Positions 1 through 11,643 of a stretch of DNA of 64,000 bases are shown one piece after another. Source of the stretch: Wuchereria bancrofti (Eukaryota > Nematoda > Chromadorea > Rhabditida > Onchocercidae); assembly GCA_005281725.1 (NCBI GenBank), contig SSBO01000012.1, forward strand, positions 18,735,881-18,799,880, given 5' to 3'. Positions within the stretch are counted from its first letter, which is position 1, and the number at the start of each line of letters is the position of its first letter. The notes under the pieces were generated by a model. It made no database searches, was not told where the DNA came from, and was given only the letters and a program-made list of their open reading frames with translations. The translations under genes and the position numbers were made by a program.

Positions 1-3000
1 GCTATTACTACTATTAATATCACGCATATTATTATTTTATCAATTATTATTATCGTTGATCATTATTGTTGTTATTACTATCTCTACTGAGAAATTTCAA
101 CTTGTTAATAATGTTGCACAAAATTTTATCTCAAACATTTGTACGTAAATATAAAAAGCATCAAAATTAACAAAAGACTTTTTTCATTTTTTAAACGATT
201 GTTTAGAGAAATATGAAATAAAAAAAAATCTTCCTCTCAATATCAGCGTTACCAATGTTGACAATGAAAAAGTAAATAAAAATATATCTTCCGAAAAAAA
301 AAATAAGAAATGGAAGAACATTTCTCAAAGACAAACTTTGACACTAATTTTGAATTAGGAATGTAGCATATGTGATTAAAAAATATTTCAAAAATATTTG
401 TGCATACAACTTTTATCATTTCTTTTTTTAAACAAATAAAAAAAAAATTAAATATAAATAAGAATTACATGAAAATCTTCATGCAAAAGAATTGATTTTA
501 TTGTGAAAAAGTAGTATAATTTTAATAAAAAAATTGAAAAAAAATTTGTTAAAGTTTTTGTTCACAATTTTCATAAAATTTCCATATGTGAACAATTGTT
601 GAAGAGAACAAAATTTCATATTTCATATTTCACTTTGTTGCCAGCGCATTGTAAATTTCAACCGATTTTTGAAATGAGTCATCGTCATGTTCTATGTCAC
701 CTTTTAAAACAATGCCATATTTTGTTTAATATGATCACTAATTTCTGAATTGTTAGATTTCATAAAATGTGTAAAAATTATAATATGTGACATTGAAAAA
801 AAAAAAGAAATTGAAAAGCCATTTGGATATGAAACAAATCAAATATCAGTTGTTTTATTACTTTTGAACTTTTGAACAATTTTTTGTTGAAATTTACCAC
901 ATTACCATAATAACACATTCATTTGAAAATTTAAAACATCAATTAAATATTTACTTAACAATTTTTCTTATTTGTAATATCAAAATTGATAATTGCGTCT
1001 TTATTTCAATTATTATTTCGCCTTTTTTTGTTTTTTTCTTTTAATTATGTAAATATCTTTTATTCTTAATAGTTTACATAATGAATCATAATCTTTTTCA
1101 AACTTCGGATTTAATAGCAATGTTATTTTAAATTCCAAAAATTTCACATTATAAATTAAAAAGAAAAATGTTTATAATATAAATTAATTGTAGCTAGCAA
1201 TGATTCATTTTAAGAATAGTCCTCAATTCAGTTTAAATAGCTTTAAATTAAATGAAGAAAGCGAACTGACTTTTCTATCACTGAAAAAGAAATGGAAGAA
1301 ATTGAAGTACCCCTTTGCTTGTAAATGTATCAAAAGGAAAGGTTTTGAAATGAAATGACTAAAATTAAATTCAATTTCTATAACTTTGTCATTCAAATTG
1401 AAAACAAAAAATGAAGAAAAACGATACGATATAGCTGAGAGATGCTTTCTCATAAAATATCTTATTTAAGCTATGGGAAAGAATAGGAAAATACTATGAA
1501 GTCTAATAAATTTCAGAGAGATGTAATTTGAGTTAAATGCGAAGTGGTTGACATTTTGTGACAGTATGATCAATGTGGTATAAATAGAAAGTATTCCTGC
1601 ATGTCTTTTCTTAAAAGTTAAATACATTAAACAAACTGAAATCTTTTTTCTTCGTCTTTTCCACCTTCAGTTTTTCTGTTATTATTTGATGCCTGTTTGA
1701 TTTGACCGGTCTCTTCGAATAATCCAGGTGGGAAAGTGTCGAACTGAATAAAAATTTAGTTAATCAAAACTCAAAACTAATAAACAACTTAAGAATATAC
1801 CATTAATAGTTAAAATGCAAGCAAATTTTAATTTCAGTCATTTATTTTTTTCCAAAGTTAACTTCGACCAACGATATCTTTAATATGATCAATAATTAGT
1901 GCGGCATTAATGATAATTAACTTTAAATTAATCAAATTATACAATGGTTTAGTTAAATAAGTGAGTTATCGAATTTTACAGGATTTAGCAATATATAAAA
2001 TATAATGATAATTTGTTTCTATTATCAAATCTTTTTACATTATCTCAAAAATTTTCCTAGCATAAGAAGATTTCATACATATGAAACAAATAATTTAAAA
2101 ATTTTTTAATTGAAAGTATACAATGCCAAATTAATAAAACATCATACGCAACAAATCATTTTAAACAAAAATAAAGATATCAATGCTGAAGTATCAATAA
2201 TAAAGCAGTTTGCTTTATCTATTGATATACTTTTTTTAATTTTTAAATGGTGACAATAACAACGATAATATTATTACCATTATTATTACTATCATTATTA
2301 TTATTACATTATTATTGTTATTATTATTAAATCACCCTAACATTGTATGCTATGAAAAATTTTCATTTCTAACCCATTTATTTCTTTAATCGTTTGCTTA
2401 ATTCTGTGAAATGTAAATAATATCTCAGTTTGATAATAGTAAGTTTAAGTGCTTTTAATTATGTCAGTATCCGGCAAACAAATTCTAACTCATTTTATGA
2501 GGACAGTGCAAACAAAAATAACAAACAATTTCTTTTTTTTTTTTCCTCTTTGAATTTTACAAATCAGCAAGAGAGTGTTGTATTAACAGGAAAAAGTAAG
2601 TAAAATAAGTAAAAGAGCTGCAGTAATTATTGTATTTGCAAAAGAATGTATTGGAAAACAGGAAATGGAATTTTTTTCAAAATATATTACAAAATAATTT
2701 ATGCATATATTAACATATATTAAAAGTCCATGATAACAAAAAAGGTGTGAAATTAATCAATGAATTGATATATTTACTGAAAGTTGAAGTAATTAGAATT
2801 ATTTTAATTTTTGGTTTAGAAGAGAAGAGACAAGAAAAATGAGAAAAGAAATTTAACATTAAAATTTGTTGGAAATAAAATTATTGTTTAAAGAAGGAAA
2901 CATTTTGGCAAGCATTTGTTTATTCGCAACATTTTCCTACCACTAATTTATTCAAAGCAATTAGATCAACAATTATAATAATTTTGAAATTGCAAAAATA

Positions 3001-3138
3001 CACAAAACAAAATGAAACATTTTTGCAAAGCTGTCTAAAACATGTATGCAAAAAAAAAAAAAAAAATTAATAAGTTATGAAAACAAATTGGTGGGAAATA
3101 ATAAAAGAAGAGAAAGATGAAATGACAACATCGTTATT

Positions 3139-3457
3139 TTTATTAGATGAAAAAAATGAAATAAAAAGAGAAAAAGTGGATAAGAAGAAATCATCATATT
3201 ATTATAAAGAAGGAAAAGTAGTGTTAAGATAATAATGATAGATAGATAAATAGTGATTAAATGAAAACAGGCTTTTGAAAAATATCAAAAGGAAATCCTT
3301 CCAATGATAAAAGCTGAATAAAGTGAAAGGAAAGAGGACGACGATATTTTAAAATAAGTTCTGCTTCAAATAACACAAAACACTACTTTGTCCTTTACTA
3401 AATGAATTTATTAGATGAAAGAAATGAAATAAAAAGAAAAAAATGGATAAGAAGAAA
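3139..3457. repeat. Direct duplication of about 50 bases, copies 269 bases apart
   Basis: A purine-rich segment at 3139-3190 recurs at 3408-3457 with only a few changes and a 2-base length difference. Both copies begin TTTATTAGATGAAA and end GGATAAGAAGAAA. Neither copy is coding. Confidence 0.8.
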
Positions 3458-3705
3458 AAGAAACGAAAGAGAAGAGGATAAAAAGAGCAAATTAATCCAT
3501 TAAATGACAAGCAGATAAGCAAAACAACTCCGACTTAATTAACCGGTAATTTTTGGCTGTATTAATTGATTCATTTGTAACAATTATTTTTTTTTTAAAT
3601 GAGCATATAATTTTATTTATTAAAAGTCTAAAACCAGTCTATTTTAGATAAATTTTATATCCCCCATTACTACTACTTCTACTACTTAATTACTTCCATT
3701 ATCAT

Positions 3706-3737
3706 ACATTACATCACATCACATCACATCACATCAT
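3706..3737 (+). repeat. ACATC pentanucleotide tandem repeat
   Basis: About six units of ACATC in a row, preceded by an ATTAC/CTACT-rich stretch. Simple sequence repeat with no sign of function. Confidence 0.85.
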
Positions 3738-6700
3738 ATCCCTTAATATCAATATTCCTTGCTTTTAAATAATTGTGAAACAAGCACTCCACATTTTATC
3801 AATTAAATCTCTATCAGATTAGCAGAGGTACCTGTTAGAAAATGAATTAATCTTTAATACAATTAATTATTAGTAAAAATAATTTTCACATACGGTTGAA
3901 TGAATTGGAATTTATAAAAATATATCTTGTTGATAATATAATAACAAAGCAAAGATGAAATTTTAATATCTCTACTGTTAATATTTCCAATATTACTAAA
4001 TGTTTTTTATTTTATTTGAATTATTATCTCTAGTTATTTATTTGAATCATTTTTTAAATTATTTAAATTGTTCATTTCTAGTTTTTTTGAACCATTTAAG
4101 AACAAAATTTATTGAAATTTGAATCAAAATAGAACAGATTTCTAGTTTTTTTAAACGGGAAAGTGATTATGTTTCATAAATTTTATTCCATTAATTTTTT
4201 CTCATGTTTTCCTTTAGAAATAAATTGCAATTAAAAAATTGCATTATTTAATTTATTTTTGACTAAAAATAAGCAATTACGAGCTGCATTCTATATTTAG
4301 TATTATTAACAGATATATGCATTAAAAGTTCACAGAGTAAAGTAAATATTGAAAAAACATGAACGATGGAAAAAGAGAATTGCTTTCATGGAAAATAATT
4401 CATAGCTGAGAGATAGGTGATAAGCTTTGACTTAAGTAATTATCAAAAGGTAGTCAAATAATATTGGTTGAAATATGAAGTAGCCAAAAATTAATTATTT
4501 AGAAAAATTAATTAATTAAAAATTAGTCACACAAAACACAAGTCTTTGAAAACTGGTTAAAAGACATTAAATAATAAAACATACACATATAAATAATAAA
4601 AATTAAATAATTCAATAAAATTTTTAAAATAAAGAGAAGTGAAAATTTTAAAATCAAAATTATCGGATGCTTTAAAGCAAAATTTTTAATATGCTATAAA
4701 CGAAATATTCAATGCTTAAGAAATTTCAAGAATTATTCTATGTCTGGATTTCTCAGATATTTTAATTCTTTTTAATAATTCATTGAATGAATTTATTATA
4801 GGTAAATACTAATACAGAAAATATTGTAGAACTTTAAGTAAACAAAATGAAATTCAAGCAGAAACTGTGTGATCAACAGAAGAAAACTAGAAATAAAGTT
4901 AGTACAGATTGTTTAGTATAAGTTGTAGTTAGTATAGGTTACAGTCAGTTAAAATTACCTCCTTCATTTTTTAAAGATTATTTCTAGAATTAAAATTAAG
5001 TTAAATCATTCAATAGTGTAGCTTTTTTGTAGTAACAGTGACCTTTACCGACCACTAAAATCTAATGTCAACGTGAAATTATCTCATTTTAATTCAGCAA
5101 GCAATCGAACTGACTGTAATTTAAAATGTTTTAATAGCAAACAATAACATCGTTTAATTTCTTACTTTTTCACTATCACAATTACTTTTATGAAATAAAT
5201 AAAATAATCGTAGCTACGAATATATTTTAATGAAAAAAATTCATCTAAAAATACACATACGACCTATTAAAAGTCTAAATTCGAACTCAAACTTTAATTA
5301 AAATATGAAATCAGTTTTTTAACCAGCATTCCGTTGATTATACATATAAAAAAGTGGAAATTTGATCCAATTTAATGTGTTTTATATAAATTTGTGAAAC
5401 AATGTATGAAAATTCCAAGGTTAACCATTAAATTGATTTTACGGAGTAATGAATGTTTGCACATATCGAATTGGCCGTCCAAAAATAATCCAATTAAAAA
5501 TAGCTTTTTTTTTTTCTTAAATAAATGATCAAATTTTTACTTAAATAAATATTTGTCAATGTATTACAGGGCATAATTAAGTTAAAATAAGAAAGAGGAT
5601 TAATTAATAAATGTTTAGTAAATACACGGATATCTCTAATGAAAAAGAAATAAAAGTGAAACAGTTACTGCATTTGAAGGCGAAAAAAGACTAAAAAAAG
5701 TTTCAGTTGTTTAAATTTTATCTCGAAAACTTCTAAAAATACAAAAAACATTGTTAATTAAGATTAAAAGAATGCATTATCAAATTTGTAGATTTATAAA
5801 AGCATTGCCAAACTAATAATGTAATAAATAAAATTGAAATGTAAATTTGAATTTTTATGCCGTATGAAATGAATTATTTTTGAGTTTAAATTGTCGTAAA
5901 TTTTTTTTAAAAAGAAAAATTATTGTTTTTATTAAATGCAAGCATCATCAATCATCCAATAATAACAGAAATGACAAAAGAAAAAACTGAAATGATTTGA
6001 AGATTTGTCAAAATACTTCTTTTGGTCTTAATTGAGCAAAAATGTGTAATATTTCGTTATTGTCTTGAAATTCTTTTTGTTAAAACATTTAATTAATTAG
6101 TATTTTATTAAAAACATTTTAGTTGCAACAAATATTATTTAGCATAGACTCATTTTTTTTCTAATTTACTTTTTCTCAGTCATTCATTCTTTGGTGCTTT
6201 TTTTCAGTATTTTTAGATAAATTTGAAGTTTTCTCCATTCTATTAGTATGTATTACTAGAAAAGTTTCCAGAAAACAAGTTTTGCATCATTGATCTTTGG
6301 CCCTATATTAGCCATATTTCCATTACGCTTTAAATGTTACTAATTAATTTTCAACTGAATAATCAACCAAATCGTTCAATTAAAAGAAAAAGAAGAAATA
6401 AACGCCAAATTGTAAAGTGAAAAATTTCTTCCTTTCATGCCACATACTTTCATTTGTGGACAATATTGTGTCATTTTAACAAAATTTCGTCAAATTTTTT
6501 CAGAAACAAAATATTACATATTGTAAGTATTTTCTTGCAATTATTTTATAACCTAAATTATTTATGTTTGATAATAAATTTTGAGATTAATTGAGAATTG
6601 CCTCAATGACGAATTATTTCATGGACTTTCTTATAAAAGTGTCAGGTACATTAGTTCATGTTAGTTTAGCAGAAATGTGAAGTATAACGATTTAAAATTA

Positions 6701-7455
6701 TGTATTTTATAGTGATATGATATAGTAAAAAGATAATTCTGCTCAAAATTTTGCAGAATTTCACCATTATGTATAGTTTGTTCAATTAATGATTGCTAAT
6801 TTAAAATTTCCCTTTTGTGTTCACATAAATTTCATTGTTATGCTTAGAATGATTTAGTAAATATTTAGTAAGTTTGGCATATTAAAGATGAACAAATAAT
6901 TTACTTTATTGAACAATTCAAAAAGAAAGAAAAGAAAGAATTTTATAATAACAAATAGTAAAACAATTATTTCCCTAAATAATCTTTTGAAATAAAAATG
7001 AAAAAGCAATTACAAATTTTTATGCAGTTAGTTAAAATGAATATATAACAAACAATTATTCAAAAAATTGTAAATTAAAAATCTTAATGTTTTTTAGGTA
7101 TTTGTTCAATTTTTACATTTTTTCGAAATAGTTTTAATATGTGCAGTGATAATGATTCACCCAGTAAGCTGTAATTTTAAGTAAATGTAAATCTTGAACT
7201 TTTAAACTTTTTTTAATTTTAAATTTATTTTATTTTAGCAAATAAGTCCAAAATATTTTTTTTATTATATTAAATAAAAGCATAGATCAAACTTTTTTAG
7301 TAAAACATGACTTTTTCCTTATTTTACTTTTTGTTTTTACTGTTTTTCATAATGGAATAATAGATGTTTGAAAAATAATATCTAGATGAAAAGATCTGAG
7401 CAAGCAAATATTCTAAGATAAACATTTAAGCAATAAAACAGATCTGAAGTGCAAA

Positions 7456-10400
7456 TTAACATAAGCCACATGATTTGCGACAATTTTTGTTCATCCAGCT
7501 GCTATCAGTGCATAATCGTTTTAATGCCCAAAAACCACAATAAACGTTAGCATCGGTACATCCTAGAAATAATATTGCATGATATCTCATTAATTATTCA
7601 TTAAAATTATGAATACCTCAGAATACGAATGATTTCTTTTCGTGCATTTCAGAATTATCCTTATTTCTTTTATTTTAGCTTTTTTATGCTATGATTATTT
7701 AGTGCTTACCTTTGCTACAGTACATCGCTGTTAATAATTCAACATCTTTGTCACTTAAAGCTTTTCGTTGACCTATCACCTGGAATAATTTTAAGGAATG
7801 ATTTAAAACAAACTAATTTATTAGCCTAGCAAATTTGTCTTTAAATTTGTTTAAATTCTAATGAAATATTTAATTACTTACTTTAAGAAATCGTTCACTC
7901 TGATATTTTGGTACTAGAGTTGGCTTGTTTGAATTAACTCCTCCAACATACGGCCCATAATGCATGATACTATAGTAATCATAACTTACACCATAACTGT
8001 AACTTATTTACTTTTATAGAATTTAGTATAATTTGTTATAAGTGGTTCAATTTAAACTTTTTCGTCTTTATTCTTTAGTTATTCTTTAATATTAAAATTG
8101 AACGAATTAGTTAACCTTGTAAATTTCTTCAAATCAGATACAGCAAAATAATCATATAATTTTGGATTGATATTTTCCCACTTAACAATAAGGTAATCGT
8201 CACGATCAAAACGTAATTGCTGATGATTTATACCCAATGCATGGAGCGTTTCATGAATTATTATACCAAAATTCTGGAATCATATTGATTATCAATAATT
8301 ACATATAAACTTTAGGAAAATAAGAGAAACTGTTTATTAATCTCATTGAAACATCAAGAGACTATTTATATTATGTGAAAGTTAATTGGTATTTTATTTG
8401 AAGTTTTATCGAATTAATCAATGAGAGCTAATTAATAACAGCAATAATTTGTTCAATAAAGAAGAAAAATGTTAATAATTTTACTCGGATTTTACTAGTC
8501 AAACTAATTTGTACGTTAAAGAAGAATTAATTAACATTGATTACGTATACCGTTACACATAGCTAACTTTATTTTATTTTCATTGATCAGTTCAATGTTA
8601 GTAAATTAAATGTACCGACTATCGATTGTATTGAAGCAATTTTCACGAAATAAAATGTTTAGTCAAATTTCTATGCTAATAAAATTTCCAACTTTTATAA
8701 AGAAATTTTTTAAATGAACCAAAATTCTAAAATATAAATTAGAAAAAATACTCTATAATTATATACATATATAAAATAAAAACTGCCAATGTGTTTATGA
8801 TATATTTTATTTCTCCAGTATGTGATAATTTACCTCTTCGCAAGCGAAACTCAGGTAAATAGGATTAACATCTTCCACTCGACCAATGTAGCTTAAACCA
8901 CAACTGAAAAATTCTTTCATTTCTATTATAACTTTTTATAACTCGTTATCAAAGTAAAAATCCAAAAAAAAAAATAAAAATAAAAAAATAAATCACTTAC
9001 ATGTTAGATTGCGGAATTTTTACAAAGAATAAATGTGATTCATTGGGTTGTTCCTCAACGCGTTCAAATTTTATGCATGTTTGTGATCCAATTTCATCCA
9101 GTGCTTTCATTACTAACTGTCCGTCCTTCATTTCTATAGCACATTATCTCATTAAAATACCTTTTAAACATAAGCCAGTAAATAAAATAATAGTTAATTG
9201 ATAAATTGTTATGAATTAATAAATAAGGAATTTATAATTGCATCATAATTTGCAGCAATTATTTATTATAGATAATATGTATTATTTCACTTATTAAGTT
9301 TTACTATATTTCATTCTTTTTTTATAATAAATATACATTACAATAATAAGAATGAAAAGTTGATATCAACATTGAAATTTGAATAAATTTGGTTATTTAT
9401 TTACTAACCAAGAGATGAATCTAAAACATATTTAATTGGTTTAGTAACATTCCATTTCTCATTTGGTAAATCATCTAGAAACAATGACTGTCTTTTTTTG
9501 CGTGCTTCCGGATTATTGATTGAATTAATTAAATGATTAGATTGTTGTACAGTTAGTAGTACATCATCTTGAAATGTTCCATCATCTGCGGGTACTACCT
9601 ACAAATACCTTTTTAAATAATCTAAAAATATATTTTCTGATTATTAATATGAGTAATCTGAGTGATATCAGAGTGCACAAATGTAGATGATATCATTCTT
9701 ATAGATCGAATTTTTCCCTTTACTTCGCTTTAATTACGGAAAACACTTTCAGTATTGTTTAAAGATAATTTTTTTATGACAAACCAAACCGAATCAGCAA
9801 TTCCAGCAAATTGTAGCAATGAATTCTTCACCTGTTGTGTGCGCATTAGTCTTAATTCGACGTGATCCTCCAAATTATCAATACCTTTTCTTAAATAGTC
9901 TATTAAAATAGGCTTCACTATGCAAAACAAGCCAAATATTATTTTATTTTCATAAATAGCAAATTGATTTGAATTATCAAGAATGTTGCGTGGTTTCACG
10001 TAATAAACTAGACGTATTCTAATACTTCAAAAGTTTACGAATCGTTTATGTATGACACTTTACATTTTGACCATTTGAACTCCTTTATAGTAACTGTTAC
10101 TGTCATCATTATCCGTTCAGTAAATCTATCGTAACAGGGAATTTTTTTATTGTAATTAAGCATAATTGAAGCGGAATTTGAAAGTTAAACAAGGCTTATT
10201 AGTGTTATTTAAAAAAGCAGAAAAAGATATTAAACTTTTTTGCAAGATTGATTTCAAGATCAGCAATTTGTTCACGCTTTAGCGTTGATTTTTCTTCTTG
10301 CTGCAAGCATTTCACCTCATATAAGCAAGTCTTCTGAAAATTTTGTTTTCTATCAATCCTCCTGTCAGATTGAATTTCATCCTATTTTCAGTAAAACCCA

Positions 10401-11643
10401 CATGATGGGTCATAGCTACAATTTCTGAATTTAAAGCCAAAGAAATAAACTAGGGTAAGGGAATGGAAAAAAATGTATTGGAAATCGAGGACTATCAGAA
10501 TATCTATTCTGATATATTCTTTACATAAAATAAATTCGCTATGCACATACTAGAAGTGTTTCGCGGTCCTCTTTTTTCAATTCCCGGAAAGCAAATCGCG
10601 GTGCACCAGTAATCAGACTCTTTGGAACATTTTTCAATACATCAACTTGGGGTATTTCTGGTACAGATAGAAAATCACTCGCATTCTATAAATCAAAAAT
10701 AAAAAAAACCTGAGACAATTTCAAGAACTCTGTTTGGAAATTAAATGAAACAAATTATTAAATCGTTCGAAAGTTTAGGAAAAAAAACTTTTTAAGAATT
10801 TTCGATTTTTTGTAACGATCTAAAATCTTTATTTTTCTTGAATTTCTGCTTCATTTCCTCTTTTCCTCGGAAAAAAATTTGCATAAACTTCATTGAGCAT
10901 TATTTACATCATTTATTAATATTTATATTAATACATTAATATGAAATTATTTTTTGGTCCATTAATTAATAATCTTACTTTCTGCATAGGAACACTGATT
11001 GTTTGAACTGTTATCCACTCTTTTTTCCTGAATAAATCAAACTGCGTTCATTGTGTTAATGAAAATTTAAAATAAATAAGGCAACTTATGCAACTGTAAT
11101 GCGACAATTAACTAGCATTAAATACTATGCACTTTTAAAATTTCGATAATATTTAAAATTTAACCTGCACTTACTATGTGCCGGATATCTGTAACAAAAC
11201 ATTCGTATTCGCTGAAACACTTGCGGTGGTATATGATCAAATGGGGTTGGAGCAAAATGATCCATCAGAAATGGAATATCATCAACATTTAAGAATGATA
11301 ATGGCAGTAAAGAGGAATGAGAAGGTAAAAGTAGCGGTGATGGTGGAAGTGGCGGTGGTGGTAGTGGTGGCAGCGGTAGCCCTAGGGGTGGTAGTAATGG
11401 CGGTGGTAGTGATGGCGGTGGTGGCAGTGGTGGCGGTGGTGGCAGTGGTGGCGGTGGTGGCAGTGGTGGCGGTGGTGGTGATAGCATTGTTAAAAGTAAC
11501 CGATCATCTGACTCAGGTCTATTATTAGCAGGTATTAAAATTGGTGGTAATTGTTGAGATGGTGGAGAATGACGCATTATCATTTGTGGCTTACAGCTTA
11601 TTCCTCGAAAAATTTCCGTGCATGTAATTAAGATGAGTAGCAT
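7456..11643 (-). CDS. Secreted astacin metalloprotease (NAS family) with polyproline N-terminus and C-terminal ShKT domain
   Basis: Zinc endopeptidase of the nematode astacin (NAS) family, secreted to cuticle or other extracellular matrix. Twelve exons: 11643-11165, 11027-10979, 10685-10551, 10333-10236, 9889-9832, 9598-9409, 9133-9001, 8903-8834, 8273-8116, 7996-7882, 7779-7710, 7562-7456; 553 residues, all phases matching. Hydrophobic start (MLLILITC), Pro/Leu-rich run at 56-106, prodomain, furin-type site RKKR ending at 309, catalytic domain from about 321. Zinc motif HETLHALGINH is at 411-421, followed by RFDRD; Met-turn SIMHY is at 466-470. Six-cysteine ShKT domain occupies 520-553 (Cys 520, 527, 536, 546, 550, 553). 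The order protease-ShKT without EGF/CUB fits NAS subgroup II; I cannot name the orthologue. Oddities: Gln422 stands where the family has Glu after the third zinc His, and exon 5 uses a TTTAAG acceptor. The 5' exons (pro-region, exons 2-5) are less certain than exons 6-12. Confidence 0.88.
11335..11480 (+). repeat. GGTGGC/GGTGGT minisatellite-like tract inside exon 1 of the astacin gene
   Basis: G-rich on the + strand, C-rich on the coding strand. It encodes the alternating proline/leucine run of the astacin N-terminus. The unit is close to GGTGGTGGCAGTGGTGGC, repeated several times towards 11480. Repeats of this kind often vary in length between alleles, and the G-rich strand could fold into quadruplexes (inference). 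Confidence 0.8.

Larger units (their letters stand above)
1..7455. other. AT-rich intergenic region
   Basis: No coding exon is supported on either strand: the few ORFs are short, AT-driven and lack splice context or family motifs. It holds ATT/TTA trinucleotide tracts (start of window and about 2268-2330), a five-base ACATC-type tandem (about 3706-3737), a 50-base direct duplication (3139-3190 and 3408-3457) and many A/T homopolymers. The last part, below 7456, probably contains the 3' UTR of the astacin gene. Confidence 0.75.

Noticed and set aside
1223..1453. Phe-rich minus-strand ORF
   Set aside because: Composition typical of A/T-rich non-coding DNA; no motif or neighbours.
11178..11528. 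116-residue + strand ORF rich in Val and Ala
   Set aside because: It is the antisense reading of the proline-coding repeat of the astacin exon; repetitive, no motif, no splice context.
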